Shown here piece by piece: positions 46,641-57,701 of a stretch of DNA of 64,000 bases; the stretch's first letter is position 1, and each line of letters starts with the position of its first letter. Below the pieces are notes generated by a model that was given only the letters and a program-made list of their open reading frames with translations, was not told the origin of the DNA and did not search any database. Source of the DNA: Pseudeuparius sepicola (Eukaryota; Arthropoda; Insecta; Coleoptera; Anthribidae); the NCBI GenBank assembly GCA_963920635.1, contig OY987302.1, forward strand, positions 44,767,500 through 44,831,499, given 5' to 3'. The translations under genes were made by a program, and so were the position numbers.

Positions 46641-46644
46641 TGTC

Positions 46645-47140
46645 TGTCGTTCGAAAAGAGTAAGCGCCCAGAAATGCAAAAGTCCAATTCTTCAATTCAA
46701 ACGCTGCTGCTGTACCATACCCTGGGAAAAATATGAAGATTGGACATGTAGAACAAAATTACAGAAAGTTTGCTAATTCGTTTTATACTGCTGATGCGAG
46801 TGCGACGTGGAACAGTGAACAGTTTGGACGGAACTAGAGTGATGGAATGTTGAAGAACTTCTATTTTTTTTTATAATAGTAGTATGACGAGGCGTCTCAT
46901 AGCAACAGTTTTACAGATTTCCAATAACCAAGCCGTAATATATTTAGAACGTCTCCACCGATCTCTAGAAAATTATCAGTCAAACGATGATTCTTAAAAG
47001 TCTTGCGTCCGCAGCCTAATAATTGTAGGTACTATTTATTATTGCCCAATTTACACCAAGCTTCTGCTGTGAAAATCGTTCATATATTCAATTATTATAA
47101 TGTAACTACATATAAAATCACAAATTATTGGCCACATTAT
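46645..47140. other. Interval without recognisable feature
   Basis: No conserved frame; short GC-richer region 46,640-46,850 continues from the module but has no counterpart in copies 2 and 3. Confidence 0.35.
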
Positions 47141-47141
47141 A

Positions 47142-48475
47142 CAATGTGTCCCGGATAAGAATGAACAGTATGGGGATCTTGCAAACGGTGAGAGATAGAA
47201 CAACGGTTAAGTGGGGAAAAAGTTGTGCAATTTTGAGATCAATAAAATGATACAAACAGATTTATAATATCTTTTTTTCATTTTTGAGTTATTTTGAAAA
47301 AGTGAAATTTTGCGTTTTCGATTTTATTTTTTCTGAAGTTATTATCATAGATAGAAAAAAAGAAAACATTTTCTTGTGGCACTGTTTAACGGGCTTTAAG
47401 ATGGCGTTTTTAGATTTGTTCTACAACATTTAGTTTTTGAGAAACCATCTTCTACTTTATTTGTTTAAATAGATATGGACCTGGATTTTTTTTGCAGATT
47501 TTGAAAGCATTTTTCATTGCAAATGTGTGACACGAAATATTTTTAAAATGTTTTGAGACAATTATACTGAAAACTCATTTTTTTCCATTAATTTTTTTCT
47601 AATGCGACCCTGTATTTAACAATAAGAAGTCTAAATATTAATCAGTATTGTCAACAATTCAACTTACAACTTACTTTTCAATCGGAGAACCAAAAAAAGA
47701 CGACAAGGACTAATATCTACCAGTCACATAGGTACGATAATAAAAAATAAATAAAAATCCTCCACCTAGAAGGCTTTGAAACAACGAAACCAACCCCTTG
47801 TCATTTGTCATAACTCCCACTGTATCATTTAGTTACTAATTTGTATTATTAGAAATGGAGGGTGCTTTTCCAAATGAAGAAAAATTTAACATGTTAGCAT
47901 GCTATATCTCGTGTCACAGAAATAGTGTAGAGGCCAAACGAATGTATTGGTGCAATTAATAAATGGCAAAAGTTATTGGTTTCATTGGCTTAAGCTTTCT
48001 TCTCACAATTAGAAAAGGCGAAGAATTTACTTCAAAACACAATGCGACACTGTTTGCTGTACAACAGCAGAGGAAAGCACTAACCAGATAGAGACGTATT
48101 TAAAAAATTCGAAGTAAACACAAACTGTAAGTTAAATTGTTGACAATACTGATTAATATTTAGACTTCTTATTATTAAATACAGGGCCGCAATAGAAAAA
48201 AATGAATGGAGAAAAAGGAATATCCGTTATGGTATTTGCAATGAAAAATGCTTTCAAAAACTGCAAAAAATCTAGGTCCGTATTTAAAAAATAAAGTTGA
48301 AGATGGTTTCTCAAAACGAAATGTTGTAGAACTAGAACAAATCTAAAAATGCCATCTTAAAGCCCGTTAAAAAGTGCCACAAGAAAGTGTTTTTCTTTTT
48401 TCTTATCTGTGGTAACAACTTAACGCAAAATTTCACTTTTTTCAAAATAACTCAAAAACGAAAATAATTTTGAAA
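47142..48475 (+). mobile_element. Long-TIR mariner deletion derivative
   Basis: Inverted arms of about 370-520 bp: 47,260-47,665 matches the complement of 48,105-48,475. The left end reads ACAATGTGTCCCGGATAAG. The right outer 120 bases are missing where the next element starts. The centre keeps the start of a transposase gene (47,855). Same design as the element at 35,741-43,390. Confidence 0.8.
47855..47959 (+). pseudogene. DUF4817-type transposase N-terminus, relic
   Basis: An ATG opens MEGAFPNEEKFNMLACYISC then HRNSVEAKRMYW before a TAA: the first helix-turn-helix of the family (EEKxDMLxCYxxCxxNSxEA). Decayed reading fragments follow to about 48,100 (EESTNQIETYLKN). The catalytic domain is deleted, leaving only the N-terminus between the arms. 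Confidence 0.7.
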
Positions 48476-49017
48476 GTGTTCTACAGGTGGTTTTAAGGCA
48501 GGGTCTTTCATGTACATGCCTCCCCCGCAAAGTTATTCCAGACTTAAGAGGAACAAAAAAATTTGGTTTTGATTTATTTTTCTCAAAAACCGTTGCATCC
48601 TAAGGGTAGAAGCCGAAACATCTATTCGACTTTTTTTACAGAACTTTTTTGTAAGCCAGTCTAATGTTCTGTCTATTGTTCTGTAGCACAACTAATTTAG
48701 AAACTTTTTTTACTCTTGTTATTTTTCACTAACTTATACTTCGGCTGAAAAAAAAAATAAAATTACTTTTTTGCTCCGTATTTAAACACGAATTTTCACA
48801 GTCCCGATTACATAAAATATATAGTAGGCGGGTGATATTTTTGTCACTTTTGTATTTTACTGTAGGAGCGCTATAGAGGATACTTTTTCCTGCATTCAAA
48901 GATATTTAGTTAAAAAAATTGAAACCCTTTCTACCATTTTATAACCAGAATGGTTATATTTGAGCGCCAGAAGCTTGAACTATTTAATGGTTAAATAAAA
49001 AGCACATTTTTCTAATT

Positions 49018-50978
49018 ACAATATATTTACAATTTGGAATTATACATTTTGTGGTTAACACAAGTGCAGTAGGTCAACTGAGTAGTTAAATTTGATACTT
49101 ACAATTTATAATTTGTTAAAAAACTTGAAAAAGGTTAAAGTTTACAATATAACATCGGAGATGTTCGTGAGCTTAATAGCAAAACACAAGTAGCACGAAA
49201 AGTTCAGGTGAGCATTTAAAGTCTGGTTTACGAGCACTTCGAAAATTTGGACGACAGTTCTACAGAGTACCTTAAAACCTTCCCAAATTAAAGCTGAGTA
49301 GAGGCCACCCTCGCTCCAAGCTCCTTGCTCGTGGATTAGGACCTCGGCTAGACCTCGAGACTCGAGCGGGTCGTGGGATGTCCGAGCTGGTGCTGGAAGG
49401 CGTGCTCACTACTCTAAGCCGGTTGTAACGTTGGTGTGCTGGTACTTAGTCCGTCCCTGTCTCGCTTACGTGCTTCGCTCACGTACCGGAGTGCATGTAA
49501 CAGAAAACACAACGAACAGTCTCCGAAAACCAGCAGTCGATGTTTCGACGCTTTTACAATTACTAGTTAAATTTATTACGTAAAAAGGGGTTTAAAAAGA
49601 ATTGAATCTGTACAGATTTTGCAATTACATATGGCAAACCTTAATTAACAACCCCAAGATAGATTAAAGCATGTAACTTTGAATTATTGAACCTTAAGAT
49701 TGACTGTGAAATAGACTAAAAATGACTATACAAAACGATCAATTATCTCGACTACACTTGACTTATAAATTTACTATACAATATTCACAAGATAAATGGT
49801 AACATTAATAAAATATAAAAAGTGTGGCGACTTCCCCGTTCGATCTCGAAACACTAGACAAAAAAATATAACAGCTACAAAAGCTAGATAACCAAAAAAG
49901 GAAACGTGGTAGAGTCCACGTCAGTCTCGGGCAACTTGAGGGTTCGTTTCGCTACGTTTGTGCTAATAAACAAAAATATGCAATCAAATTATGACCACAG
50001 CCTACTGCGTGTAACCCACAGGGAAAAGGGGTAACAGGTCTAGGTGAGAGTAGCTCAAGAAGTCGTCAAAGTGACGTCATTAATAAAAAATTATTAAAAA
50101 TTGAGCATATACTCACCCAGACTGTGTTCCCAGGTTGTCCTCTCCGTGGTTCCACCTGCAGAAGATCGCCGTCGAAACCCGAAAAATGCGTGGAAATCGT
50201 CACTCCACACCTCAATACACGTGGTCTCAGCACATGTAATAAAAAACAGAAAAAACCAAATTAGCACCGCGAAAATATATGCACACCGTGTACAGAACCA
50301 CTCAAGCCGTCCGTAAGGCTGAAAGTTAGGCTTCGAAAAGACAGAAAATCAAAACCGAACTTTCACCTGAGGTGAGACCACCACGAGTCGTCGATAGGGA
50401 AGTGGCCTCATGCCCGTCGCCGGTTCTATTTATAACCTCGCTTGCCAAATGATGACGAATTCCGTTTCTAGAATGAATTGGAAGGTTTGGGAAACCAAAT
50501 CTATAAAAAAAAAACAATCGGAAGTCGCCATTTAGGACGACCATGGCAGGCCAGGGTGTCAACTGTCTGCCAAACTTTTAGCACTGATATTAGACTAGTA
50601 GAAACGTCGGAAACAAAGAGTGACGTTAGTACACGGACTCACCGTGGCGCTTAGTCAATCGCAAACTGAATAAAGTGAATATTATCTCTATAATTAAAGT
50701 CAGACAGTGATTACAACAATGTAACTGTTCTAGTAATACATACCTTCAATCGATGAATAAAATTTAAACATTTTTGCAACCGCACATACCCTCTAATAAA
50801 CAATTTGTTTGGTAACAACAAGGTAGGCAACTTATTATGCATCCGCTTGTATAGGTGGCTGCAGATAGCAGGGCAACATTTTTAAAATTGGTAGGTGTAT
50901 ACGGGGTGTGATGAATTAATAAGAATTAAATAATGCATTTAAACGCTGTAACGGAAATTAGATAAAATTTTCGTTACA
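49018..50978 (-). mobile_element. LTR-like promoter module A
   Basis: On the minus strand it starts TGTAACGAAAATT...CCGTTACA, a terminal hairpin (50,947-50,978), then a TATA box TATAAATA (50,427-50,434), and about 310 bases further a strong splice donor CTGG/GTGAGTATA (50,111-50,117). CA-rich and GC-rich DNA follows to about 49,300. TG start, TATA and leader donor suggest an LTR with 5' leader of a retroelement, but I found no primer site or protein. A similar module lies at 54,091-54,723. The left end is uncertain. Confidence 0.4.
50427..50434 (-). promoter_or_regulatory. TATA box of module A
   Basis: TATAAATA within GGTTATAAATAGAACC on the minus strand; initiation would be expected near 50,400. 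Confidence 0.5.
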
Positions 50979-51593
50979 ATTTTCATTTTTTAAATTTACT
51001 CGAAATATATTTATTTGAAAATAACAAAAGTAAAAATGTTTCTCAATTAAATATTCTACAAAATAAGAATTTTTAATTTTAGATATACTAACTAAAAAAA
51101 ATGTAAAAAATACAAATACCTAGTTGTTTCTGGTTTATAATTCTGCCTTACAACTTTTTGGTAATGTACCCCAAAATTTAAGTCTATATAGGTTCAAACG
51201 TTTTTGAGAAAAAAAAAAATCAAAAACCAAAATTTTCTGTCCCTCTTAAGGCTGCGACATGAAAGACCCCGTCATAAAACTATCTGTAGAATACATTCTC
51301 CAATTATTTGCAGATCTTAACTTAGTACCCTGTATAGCTCAGGGAGAGTGGGGGAATGCCGGCCCTTTAAGCAATTTTGAAGGCCATTGACATATTTTCA
51401 AATTACAGCTTAAGTCACTGTATAATCAAAATAAACTTTTATTCTGGACAATAATGTATACAATATTTCTTAGAAAATATTTGTATCTAATATATATGTA
51501 TATAAGTAAGCATGAGAGGGGTTAAAATGTTTTTCTACAAGCGTGCGGAAAAGTGTCTTACTTAGTAGATAGGAAGAAATCGAGTGTGGAAAA

Positions 51594-52268
51594 GACACTT
51601 TCCGCAAGAGTTAGGAACACTATTTTTTCTACAAGCGTGCGGAAAAGCAAAGAAATTAAAAACAATAAAATTAGATTTCATTTTTATTAACACAACAATG
51701 AACCAGAAACTACATTTTACTGTATATTCTTAATATTAATGGTAAATGTACAATTTGATGCATTGTGCAGGTTGATTGCTGATGCCAATAGATTTTTTGC
51801 AGCAGCAGTAGCGGTGGTGGTTGAATCTATGGTAGAAGATGTTTCTATTTCTTGATTTTTCAGTTTAGGGGGGGAGGTGGCAACATTTGCATTTGAAGTA
51901 CATGGATTTTGGCACGACAATATTTGGTTTGAAATTTTTCTTCGCATGTTCGTTGATTCTTCCAAATACCCTTCGGCAACGGCTGACGATTTCCACCCTC
52001 CCAATCTTTTTATGTTGGTAATACCTGCGCCACTATCTGCCAACAGGGTTGCTGAAGATCGCCGGAAACTATGGCCTGTATAGAGTTCAGGGTTGTCAAG
52101 TTTTAGATAACTTGCAATTTCCGATGGATATTTTCCAAAAGTATTCTGCGTAGTAGCGTAGAAAAAATAGTGTTCCTAACTCTTGGCTGAACTCCGCGTC
52201 GTTCAGCCAACTTCAATCGTGTGCGAAAAAGTGGCACTTTCCGCACTTGTTAGGAAATATACTATTTC
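51594..52268. repeat. Inverted/direct repeats around the recombinase fragment
   Basis: GTTAGGAACACTATTTTTTC with 5 more bases occurs at 51,608-51,632 and perfectly inverted at 52,158-52,182 (25 bp). CACTTTCCGCA precedes at 51,594 and recurs in direct orientation at 52,231. Related GTGCGGAAAAG boxes sit at 51,539 and 51,638. Confidence 0.7.
51717..52175 (-). pseudogene. Tyrosine recombinase (Crypton-like) C-terminal fragment
   Basis: Open frame of 152 codons on the minus strand. It reads FGKYPSEIASYLKL, then HSFRRSSATLLADSGA and KRLGGWKSSAVAEGYLEES. The HxxR motif (HSFR), the GGWKS block and the nucleophile Tyr in AEGY are the second half of the tyrosine-recombinase active site as in eukaryotic Cryptons. 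The first catalytic Arg and the whole N-terminal half are missing; the frame enters the 25-bp inverted repeat on its 5' side. The tail is rich in Ser, Thr and Asn. Such enzymes integrate circular DNA through a 3'-phosphotyrosine. Truncated, so probably inactive. Confidence 0.7.
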
Positions 52269-52389
52269 TGCTATTTTAACAGATACGTGATAGCATAGAC
52301 TTCCGCGAGTTACACAAAATATTTTACACAATCAAATCTAGTAACTAAATTAAAATTACCTAGGTATACCTCAAGGCTTAAAAAATTGT

Positions 52390-52505
52390 CTGTTTTAATT
52401 TGTTTTCGCTCCAAAATGAAAGTTTGGAAGTTCGGGATTTTTAGGGACGGATTCAAAAATGCTTCTGCCTACCTATGTCTCCTTTAATCTATGCTTATAG
52501 GCGCC
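52390..52505 (+). repeat. Direct repeat G, copy 1
   Basis: Shares TTTTAATTTGTTTT, GCTCCAAAAT, AAAGTTTG, AATGCTTCTG and CTCCTTTAATCTA with 61,610-61,735. About 75% identity by eye. Sits 200 bases before module copy 2. Confidence 0.55.
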
Positions 52506-52699
52506 ATTTTCAAAACAACTGATTTTGTTTTGATATTTTAACACACTTTCAAACTTTCATCAAATTAAAGTGATGTTTTTTATATCAAATATAAAGTCCT
52601 TTCCATATATTTCCCCAAAAAGATACTTTTTATTACTATGTTCATTTCAGTTATAGTTTTTATTCTCCAAAATTAGAATAAATCCCCTATTGTCTCCTA

Positions 52700-52915
52700 T
52701 GCGACGCCAATCATAAAAAACATTTATGGGACGTTTAGTACTTTTTGGTTCACATAAAAATTCTGCTTATCCATGTTTATGTCCCGTTCGACCCGCCCGG
52801 TGAGAGGTCTATTTTTAGGGCCTTTCCACCCAACATTAATCGCGTCCTACTTGTGACGGGCATTTTGCATGATTTGGGGTATAATCAATATACCTAGCGC
52901 TTATTATAATGAATA
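52700..52915 (+). promoter_or_regulatory. Conserved non-coding module, copy 2 of 3
   Basis: See copy 1. GCGACGCCAATCATA is identical to copy 1; TTGTGACGGGCATTTTGCATG aligns with both others. It is the shortest copy and lacks the distal TTTTAATGTGCTTC box. Confidence 0.5.
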
Positions 52916-53210
52916 GGTGATTGAGGTTCATATGAACTTGTGTGTTGTAAAATTTATTTTTTGAGATACAGGGTGTTAAAGTAATTAAAAAATCCACAAA
53001 AATCTTAATATTTCTTGGCTGAGTTTGATTCCGACTCGTTTTTAGCAATAAGTAGAACCTTACAATATGATGCAATTAGATAAATTAATTAAAATATGTT
53101 CCAGAGGAGGCGCTAGGACACATTACCATGTTTTAAGAAAAAAATTGAACTCAGCACCTGCTTTTTTACAAGTTTGTTATTACTTTAGGAGTAAATCAAT
53201 AATAGTATAT

Positions 53211-53240
53211 TATACACTTAAGTTGAGAAGTGAGCCATTA
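53211..53240. repeat. Inverted repeat flank of module B (left)
   Basis: AGTATATTATACACTTAAG and GAGAAGT are complementary to 54,724-54,750. Module B therefore inserted in, or next to, the loop of an older palindrome. Confidence 0.6.
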
Positions 53241-54090
53241 TTTACCGAGCATTTTTATACAAAAATATTTTTTTTACTACTAACCTGAGGAATAACCATT
53301 ATTCACTTCTTTCCTCTAATGAGAAGTAATATTTCTCTCCCTAGGTAAATAATGATAATAAAAAAATACCTAGGTATATAATGAAAAATTTTCTATATGA
53401 CATTTAAAAATTAGTTTCATTTTATCAGCTTGACAACTGAACTCCCAGGCTACTTGATATTTCGAAGAAATTTAATGAATTATAATTTTGACTTAAAATT
53501 TATAAAAATTATATAAAACCAAAATACAAGTTTTAGTTAAATTTAAATCCCATAGATACTTTAAATTATATTCATGAATCTACTCCCCCTTTTAATTAAT
53601 CACAACTTTGAATTTACTAGTGGCGAGCCAAAAACAAAATTAATGAACTATATAAGTGAAACGTTCGAAATCAGAAATATGAGGTCACGGTTCTTTCAAA
53701 AACTTCTTAAATTTGCCTGAAATTACACAAAAAAATAAGCTGCTCTCGGTGAACTTAATACAAAATTACGTTAAACTTGACCCAAAATGGTCTGAGAACT
53801 ACAAAAAATATTTCAAAGAAACAGTGGCCCTCCGTCAGGCAACGACCTACTATGTGCATCGACTCATGTGAATGGTACCGCCACACTGCTGCAAGACAAA
53901 CTCAAACGAAAAAGGCACAAACTTGAACCACACAGGTCAGGACAAAGATAGCTACGTCTATTTCTTGGGGTAAAGGTGCTATGAAAGCGTAGAGATTAAC
54001 TCTAGCCAAAAAATACACGTGCAACGGAGTGAGCTACTGGTGAGTTTTAAATATGAATTTGACCAAAAAAATATCAAGATAATTTCAAAA
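53240..54090. other. AT-rich sequence adjoining module B
   Basis: No ORF of interest. May be the downstream part (intron or body) of the module B unit read on the minus strand; its boundary was not found. Confidence 0.3.
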
Positions 54091-54723
54091 ACTCACCTGC
54101 AACGCGTGCTCCACTCCTGTCCTGTGCCTCGAAAAATACACCGTTAATCGGGTATAGCAAATTAATCTACACAACAAATGCACATAATAAAAACATCAGG
54201 CAGGCGATAAAGTTAGATAAAGAATCTCGATGGGAAAACCATCTGATGTTATCCTGATACCTGACAGACACTTGCCCCTTGGAGATCGGAAAAGTAGAGA
54301 GAGGGCTTGGCAGTCGACACTTCGCTTTTATAGCGTCTCACAGAATATATTCGTTAAGGTTAGGATCTTTGAATTAAAATTCTGCGTACACGGATGGACA
54401 CTGGTTAGTGGTACAAACCCAGGGTATCCGAACAGATGACCAGAATCTAAGCGCTAACCTAGATTCAGGCGAACCAAGCCGAACGACCTACCACATGTGT
54501 TACAGTGTAAGGTTCAACGTACCTTGGATCTTAACAGAAGTTTTCGTACTCACTACGTCACACTAGAAATCGATATCACAAAACAAGTTTAGTGAACTGA
54601 TATTCGAATGAATTAGATTCGAACTTGCGATTTCAGAGCAGAATACTCAAAACTGTGTGCAAGGGTTGTTAATAATTACTTAAAAACGTAGTAACGGAGT
54701 TTTAACAAAAAAATTCCGTTACA
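54091..54723 (-). mobile_element. LTR-like promoter module B
   Basis: The same architecture as module A: minus-strand start TGTAACGGAATTT...CTCCGTTAC hairpin (54,691-54,723), TATA box TATAAAAG (54,325-54,332) and splice donor GCAG/GTGAGTTTT (54,091-54,097), 228 bases downstream of the TATA box. The sequences between landmarks differ from module A, so the two are distant relatives or convergent. No coding region attached. Confidence 0.4.
54325..54332 (-). promoter_or_regulatory. TATA box of module B
   Basis: TATAAAAG within CGCTATAAAAGCG on the minus strand, itself a small palindromic context. Confidence 0.5.
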
Positions 54724-54754
54724 ACTTCTCAACCTAAGTGTATAATATACTATT

Positions 54755-55225
54755 TTGTCTTTATACTTTTTTTGTGTAGGTATCTGGCTTACTTTTCGAG
54801 AACAAATCTGCTAATCCGTCGGCGCCCGAAGGAAGAAATTTAATTTCCTTAATAAAATTAAATAATAAAATAATTTTTTCCAATATGCCTTATAACATTT
54901 TAAAACTTTGATAGTCCCTGGTCATCAATTCCATTAACAATAAAAACAATTAGATGACAAATGACACCGTTTATCTTGAAAACAAAGCTTTAAGAAAAAC
55001 ATACATAGTCCAAGAGCCGGCCGCATGATTTAAACTCTCATAAGCTTATAAAATAAGATATGTATTGTGTAAAATGTAGAGAGTATATTCCTTTACTTGA
55101 AGCGAGTAGGTTGCTTCTATTTATATGAATTCTTTTGTTTTCTTCCAGGTAGTTATAGATCATTTAAATAAAATATCCTGGGTACTCTACCAAAGTGTAT
55201 TTAAAACGACAAGCAAAAACTATCT
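54755..55225. other. Interval without recognisable feature
   Basis: AT-rich; no ORF or repeat copy supported. Confidence 0.35.
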
Positions 55226-55228
55226 TCT

Positions 55229-55270
55229 TGTAGAACGTACGTTTCGGCGTTTAAGCCATCTTCAGGTACA
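55229..55270 (-). ncRNA. Hammerhead-ribozyme-like motif of a Penelope element
   Basis: Minus-strand order: UGUA (stem I), C, CUGAAGA core, GGC-loop-GCC (stem II), GAAA core, short CGUACG, then UACA closing stem I. CUGANGA and GAAA separated by a short stem define hammerheads, and Penelope-like elements are known to carry them in their terminal repeats. It lies only 53 bases from the Penelope RT fragment but in opposite orientation, as expected for an inverted terminal-repeat piece. Stem III is very short and the U/C cleavage site is approximate. Confidence 0.5.
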
Positions 55271-55322
55271 TATTAAAATTGTTAGTCTAATTTTTTTAAA
55301 ATTTATATAAACGTATATAAAT

Positions 55323-55620
55323 AATGATTTTTACTCCCAAATTTTTGGTACTGCAATGGGATCTCCTCTTTCTTCTACTGTTGCAAACCTTGTAATGGAA
55401 GAATTAGAAACACAAGTTTTAAATAAGTTAGATAAAAAAACCACTTTTCTATAAGAGATACGTTGACGATTGCATTCTTTGTATTGATAGAAATGCATTG
55501 CATTCTTTGTATTGACAGAAAAGAAATTAAAAAATCACAACAAAATTACTTACATTTTTTGAAGCATAACAATTATATGAACATTATGTTCTAAATACGG
55601 TTTTTTTATTATCTTCTTAG
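55323..55620 (+). pseudogene. Penelope-like reverse transcriptase fragment
   Basis: Reads NDFYSQIFGTAMGSPLSSTV then ANLVMEELE, the RT palm motif characteristic of Penelope-like elements (FGTxMGSPLSPxxANLxME). After a one-base shift the next frame gives FYKRYVDDCILCID, the catalytic YVDD box. A 25-base direct duplication (TGCATTCTTTGTATTGA twice, 55,473 and 55,499) and further stops follow. Fingers, thumb and the GIY-YIG endonuclease are not seen. Severely truncated, inactive. PLEs insert by target-primed reverse transcription. Confidence 0.85.
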
Positions 55621-55779
55621 TCAACTTCGAAATGATCACATATTCTTTAAAGTCAAAACAAAATTCTCCATATAATGTTGTGGAGGATGTAATTTTTAGA
55701 ATAATTAAAAAAAAGAGATGTATCAAAGGCGGCTACATGTTAGCAAATGGTCCGAAATGTGTTCAGGTATGCTGCGCTA

Positions 55780-57250
55780 GTTTTCAAACTAAGTAAATAC
55801 CACTACTTAAATCTCGCGACAAGCCTTTATATCATATAAATTGTGGAATGACGTTATAAGTTGATAGTAAAAGTTTTAAAAGAAAAGATTATTTTATTCT
55901 TTTTAGCGCATTTAAATAAAAGCTTTTTTAAAAATATTTTTTTACTTTTAATTTATTCCACTTGATCTCAGGTCTAGCTGCCGGCCATTGTCCGCCGAGT
56001 CCCAATTTTTGGTACTGCTAGGCAAGAGGCCAGGCCCTTCTAGAAATACTGAGAATTAAAGAAATAAAATAAACCGCGCTTGTCAGACGCCACCACTGAA
56101 TCCGTTTTATCTAATTTTCTTTTCTAAAATCTGCCGCCGTCACCTAAAGGCCTATAGTAAAGTGTTATGGGCCACATTGTTTGATACGGAGAGAGTTTCT
56201 TGCTTATAGTTTATAACCGTAGATATCACAATTTTCCGATTTTCTCTTATTACCCGCACTTCACAATTACGCGCCGTGTTGTCAGACCACCGTTTCTATA
56301 CTAGTTAGATTATTTAGTTGTCTCCGCCGCATTTCCTACGCCTAGTTTCCGTCTCACAGAATAGACTGTCCGTTGCCGCGAATACAAAAATTATTAATCA
56401 GATTAATTTGTTCACAGGTGTATTTGCATGGTATTATTTCGCCTCAATAATAAATTAGGAGTTTTTCGTTTGCCAAAAATATTTTATTTTTCTCGTTGTG
56501 GCACAGTTCGACTTTTGTTGTAGTATATGATTTTGTAATAATTATTTGATTCTGTTGTTATTGATTTTCGAATATTACTAATCTATTGAGAATAATAAAC
56601 TGGTATCGTGTTGTACGTAATATTGAAAAATAAATTGTAAAAACTTGTCTATTGTCTTATTTACTCCCTAGTCCCAATAGAACAAACAAAACAAAATAGC
56701 TAAACGAACTTTGGAATTTTCTTCTTCACTGAACTATCCGAGAAAAGACAAGTGGAGCATACCACTATAAAAAACTGGCGCCTGAGCAAATTGAAGAATA
56801 AAAACTAAAGAGAGGCAGCGTCCTCCGCAAACTATATAACATCTTTGTATTCCTAAAAAAAAGCGTCAAAATCGTAACGTAAACCATTACACATCTAACG
56901 AAATCTTAAACAAAATAAAGTAATAGGGTTTATTCACGTTACACCGCTATACAGCCAGTGCCATATCAAAGTCTAGAGAATAGTCTATCAAAGTCTAGAG
57001 AATAGTATCGCTTGATGCACAGGAAAAAAAATTTCAAACGCGTTTTTCGCATTTTGTGCATATTGCCACAGCAGAAAACCAACCTTATCACTGAATAAAT
57101 AGCCATTATTGTATATGCGGTTTAATGATTGATCCATGTTTCTATATAGACTTAGATCTATCGATTATACTATTTTTAATCGGATTGGAAAGTTCTGATT
57201 TAATTATGAAATCTTTCCATTCTAATTTTTGCTTGTGCCCAGTTTTCATT
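55780..57250. other. Interval with a possible solo LTR
   Basis: 56,050-56,690 is less AT-rich and ends AATAAACTGG, AATAAATTG and CCCTAGTCCCAATAG, which could be the polyadenylation part of an LTR; no matching end or duplication was found. CTGAGAATTAAAGAAATAAA near 56,050 also looks like a transcript end. Low certainty. Confidence 0.2.
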
Positions 57251-57274
57251 TCTCATATATGTTTTTATTGCCTT

Positions 57275-57560
57275 GATGTCAATCATAAAAAAACCTTTCT
57301 GCTAAGTTCGCTAGTTTTCAACCACATAAAAATCCCGCTTACCCATCGTTATGTCCTTATCCCTACGCGACCAAAATACGAGCCGACTATTTTTGAAGTC
57401 TTTCCACCATACATTAACCGCTTCCTGTTTGTGACGGGTGTTTTGCATGATTTGTCATAGGATTTATAAACGGCGTTTATGTATAATGCACGGCACCCGC
57501 GACTCGTCGGGTTATGGGATTTTAATGTGCTTCTTTCCAACGAGTGGCCCGCCTCAACAG
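57275..57560 (+). promoter_or_regulatory. Conserved non-coding module, copy 3 of 3
   Basis: Closest to copy 1: GTTTGTGACGGGTGTTTTGC, TATAATGCACGGC, GGGATTTTAATGTGCTTC. A GC-rich extension to 57,620 (CTCAACAGGCAAGCAGAGC, CTGTTGACGG) parallels GTCAACAGATGG and CTGTTGATGACG in copy 1. Overlapping ORFs on both strands are not conserved in copies 1 and 2. Confidence 0.5.
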
Positions 57561-57701
57561 GCAAGCAGAGCGGGGATATCGAGCGCAGCCTGTTGACGGT
57601 TACCCATTACCCCTATTGCTTGGGGTTGAAAGGGAAATTTGAGAAGCTTGGGATATTCAGTACACTCAAGAAACTTTGAAACCCCGTGTTACATATTGAT
57701 G

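Larger units (their letters stand above)
48490..51300. mobile_element. Foldback element interrupted by an LTR-like module
   Basis: The left arm 48,500-48,620 (CAGGGTCTTTCATG, GTTTTGATTTATTTTTCTC) is the complement of 51,180-51,275 (CATGAAAGACCCCG). Between them 49,018-50,978 looks like a separate insertion. Arms diverge toward the centre. Confidence 0.6.

Noticed and set aside
56050..56690. Solo LTR call
   Set aside because: Two AATAAA signals and a compositional shift, but neither TG...CA ends nor a target duplication could be fixed, so it is only mentioned in the interval note.
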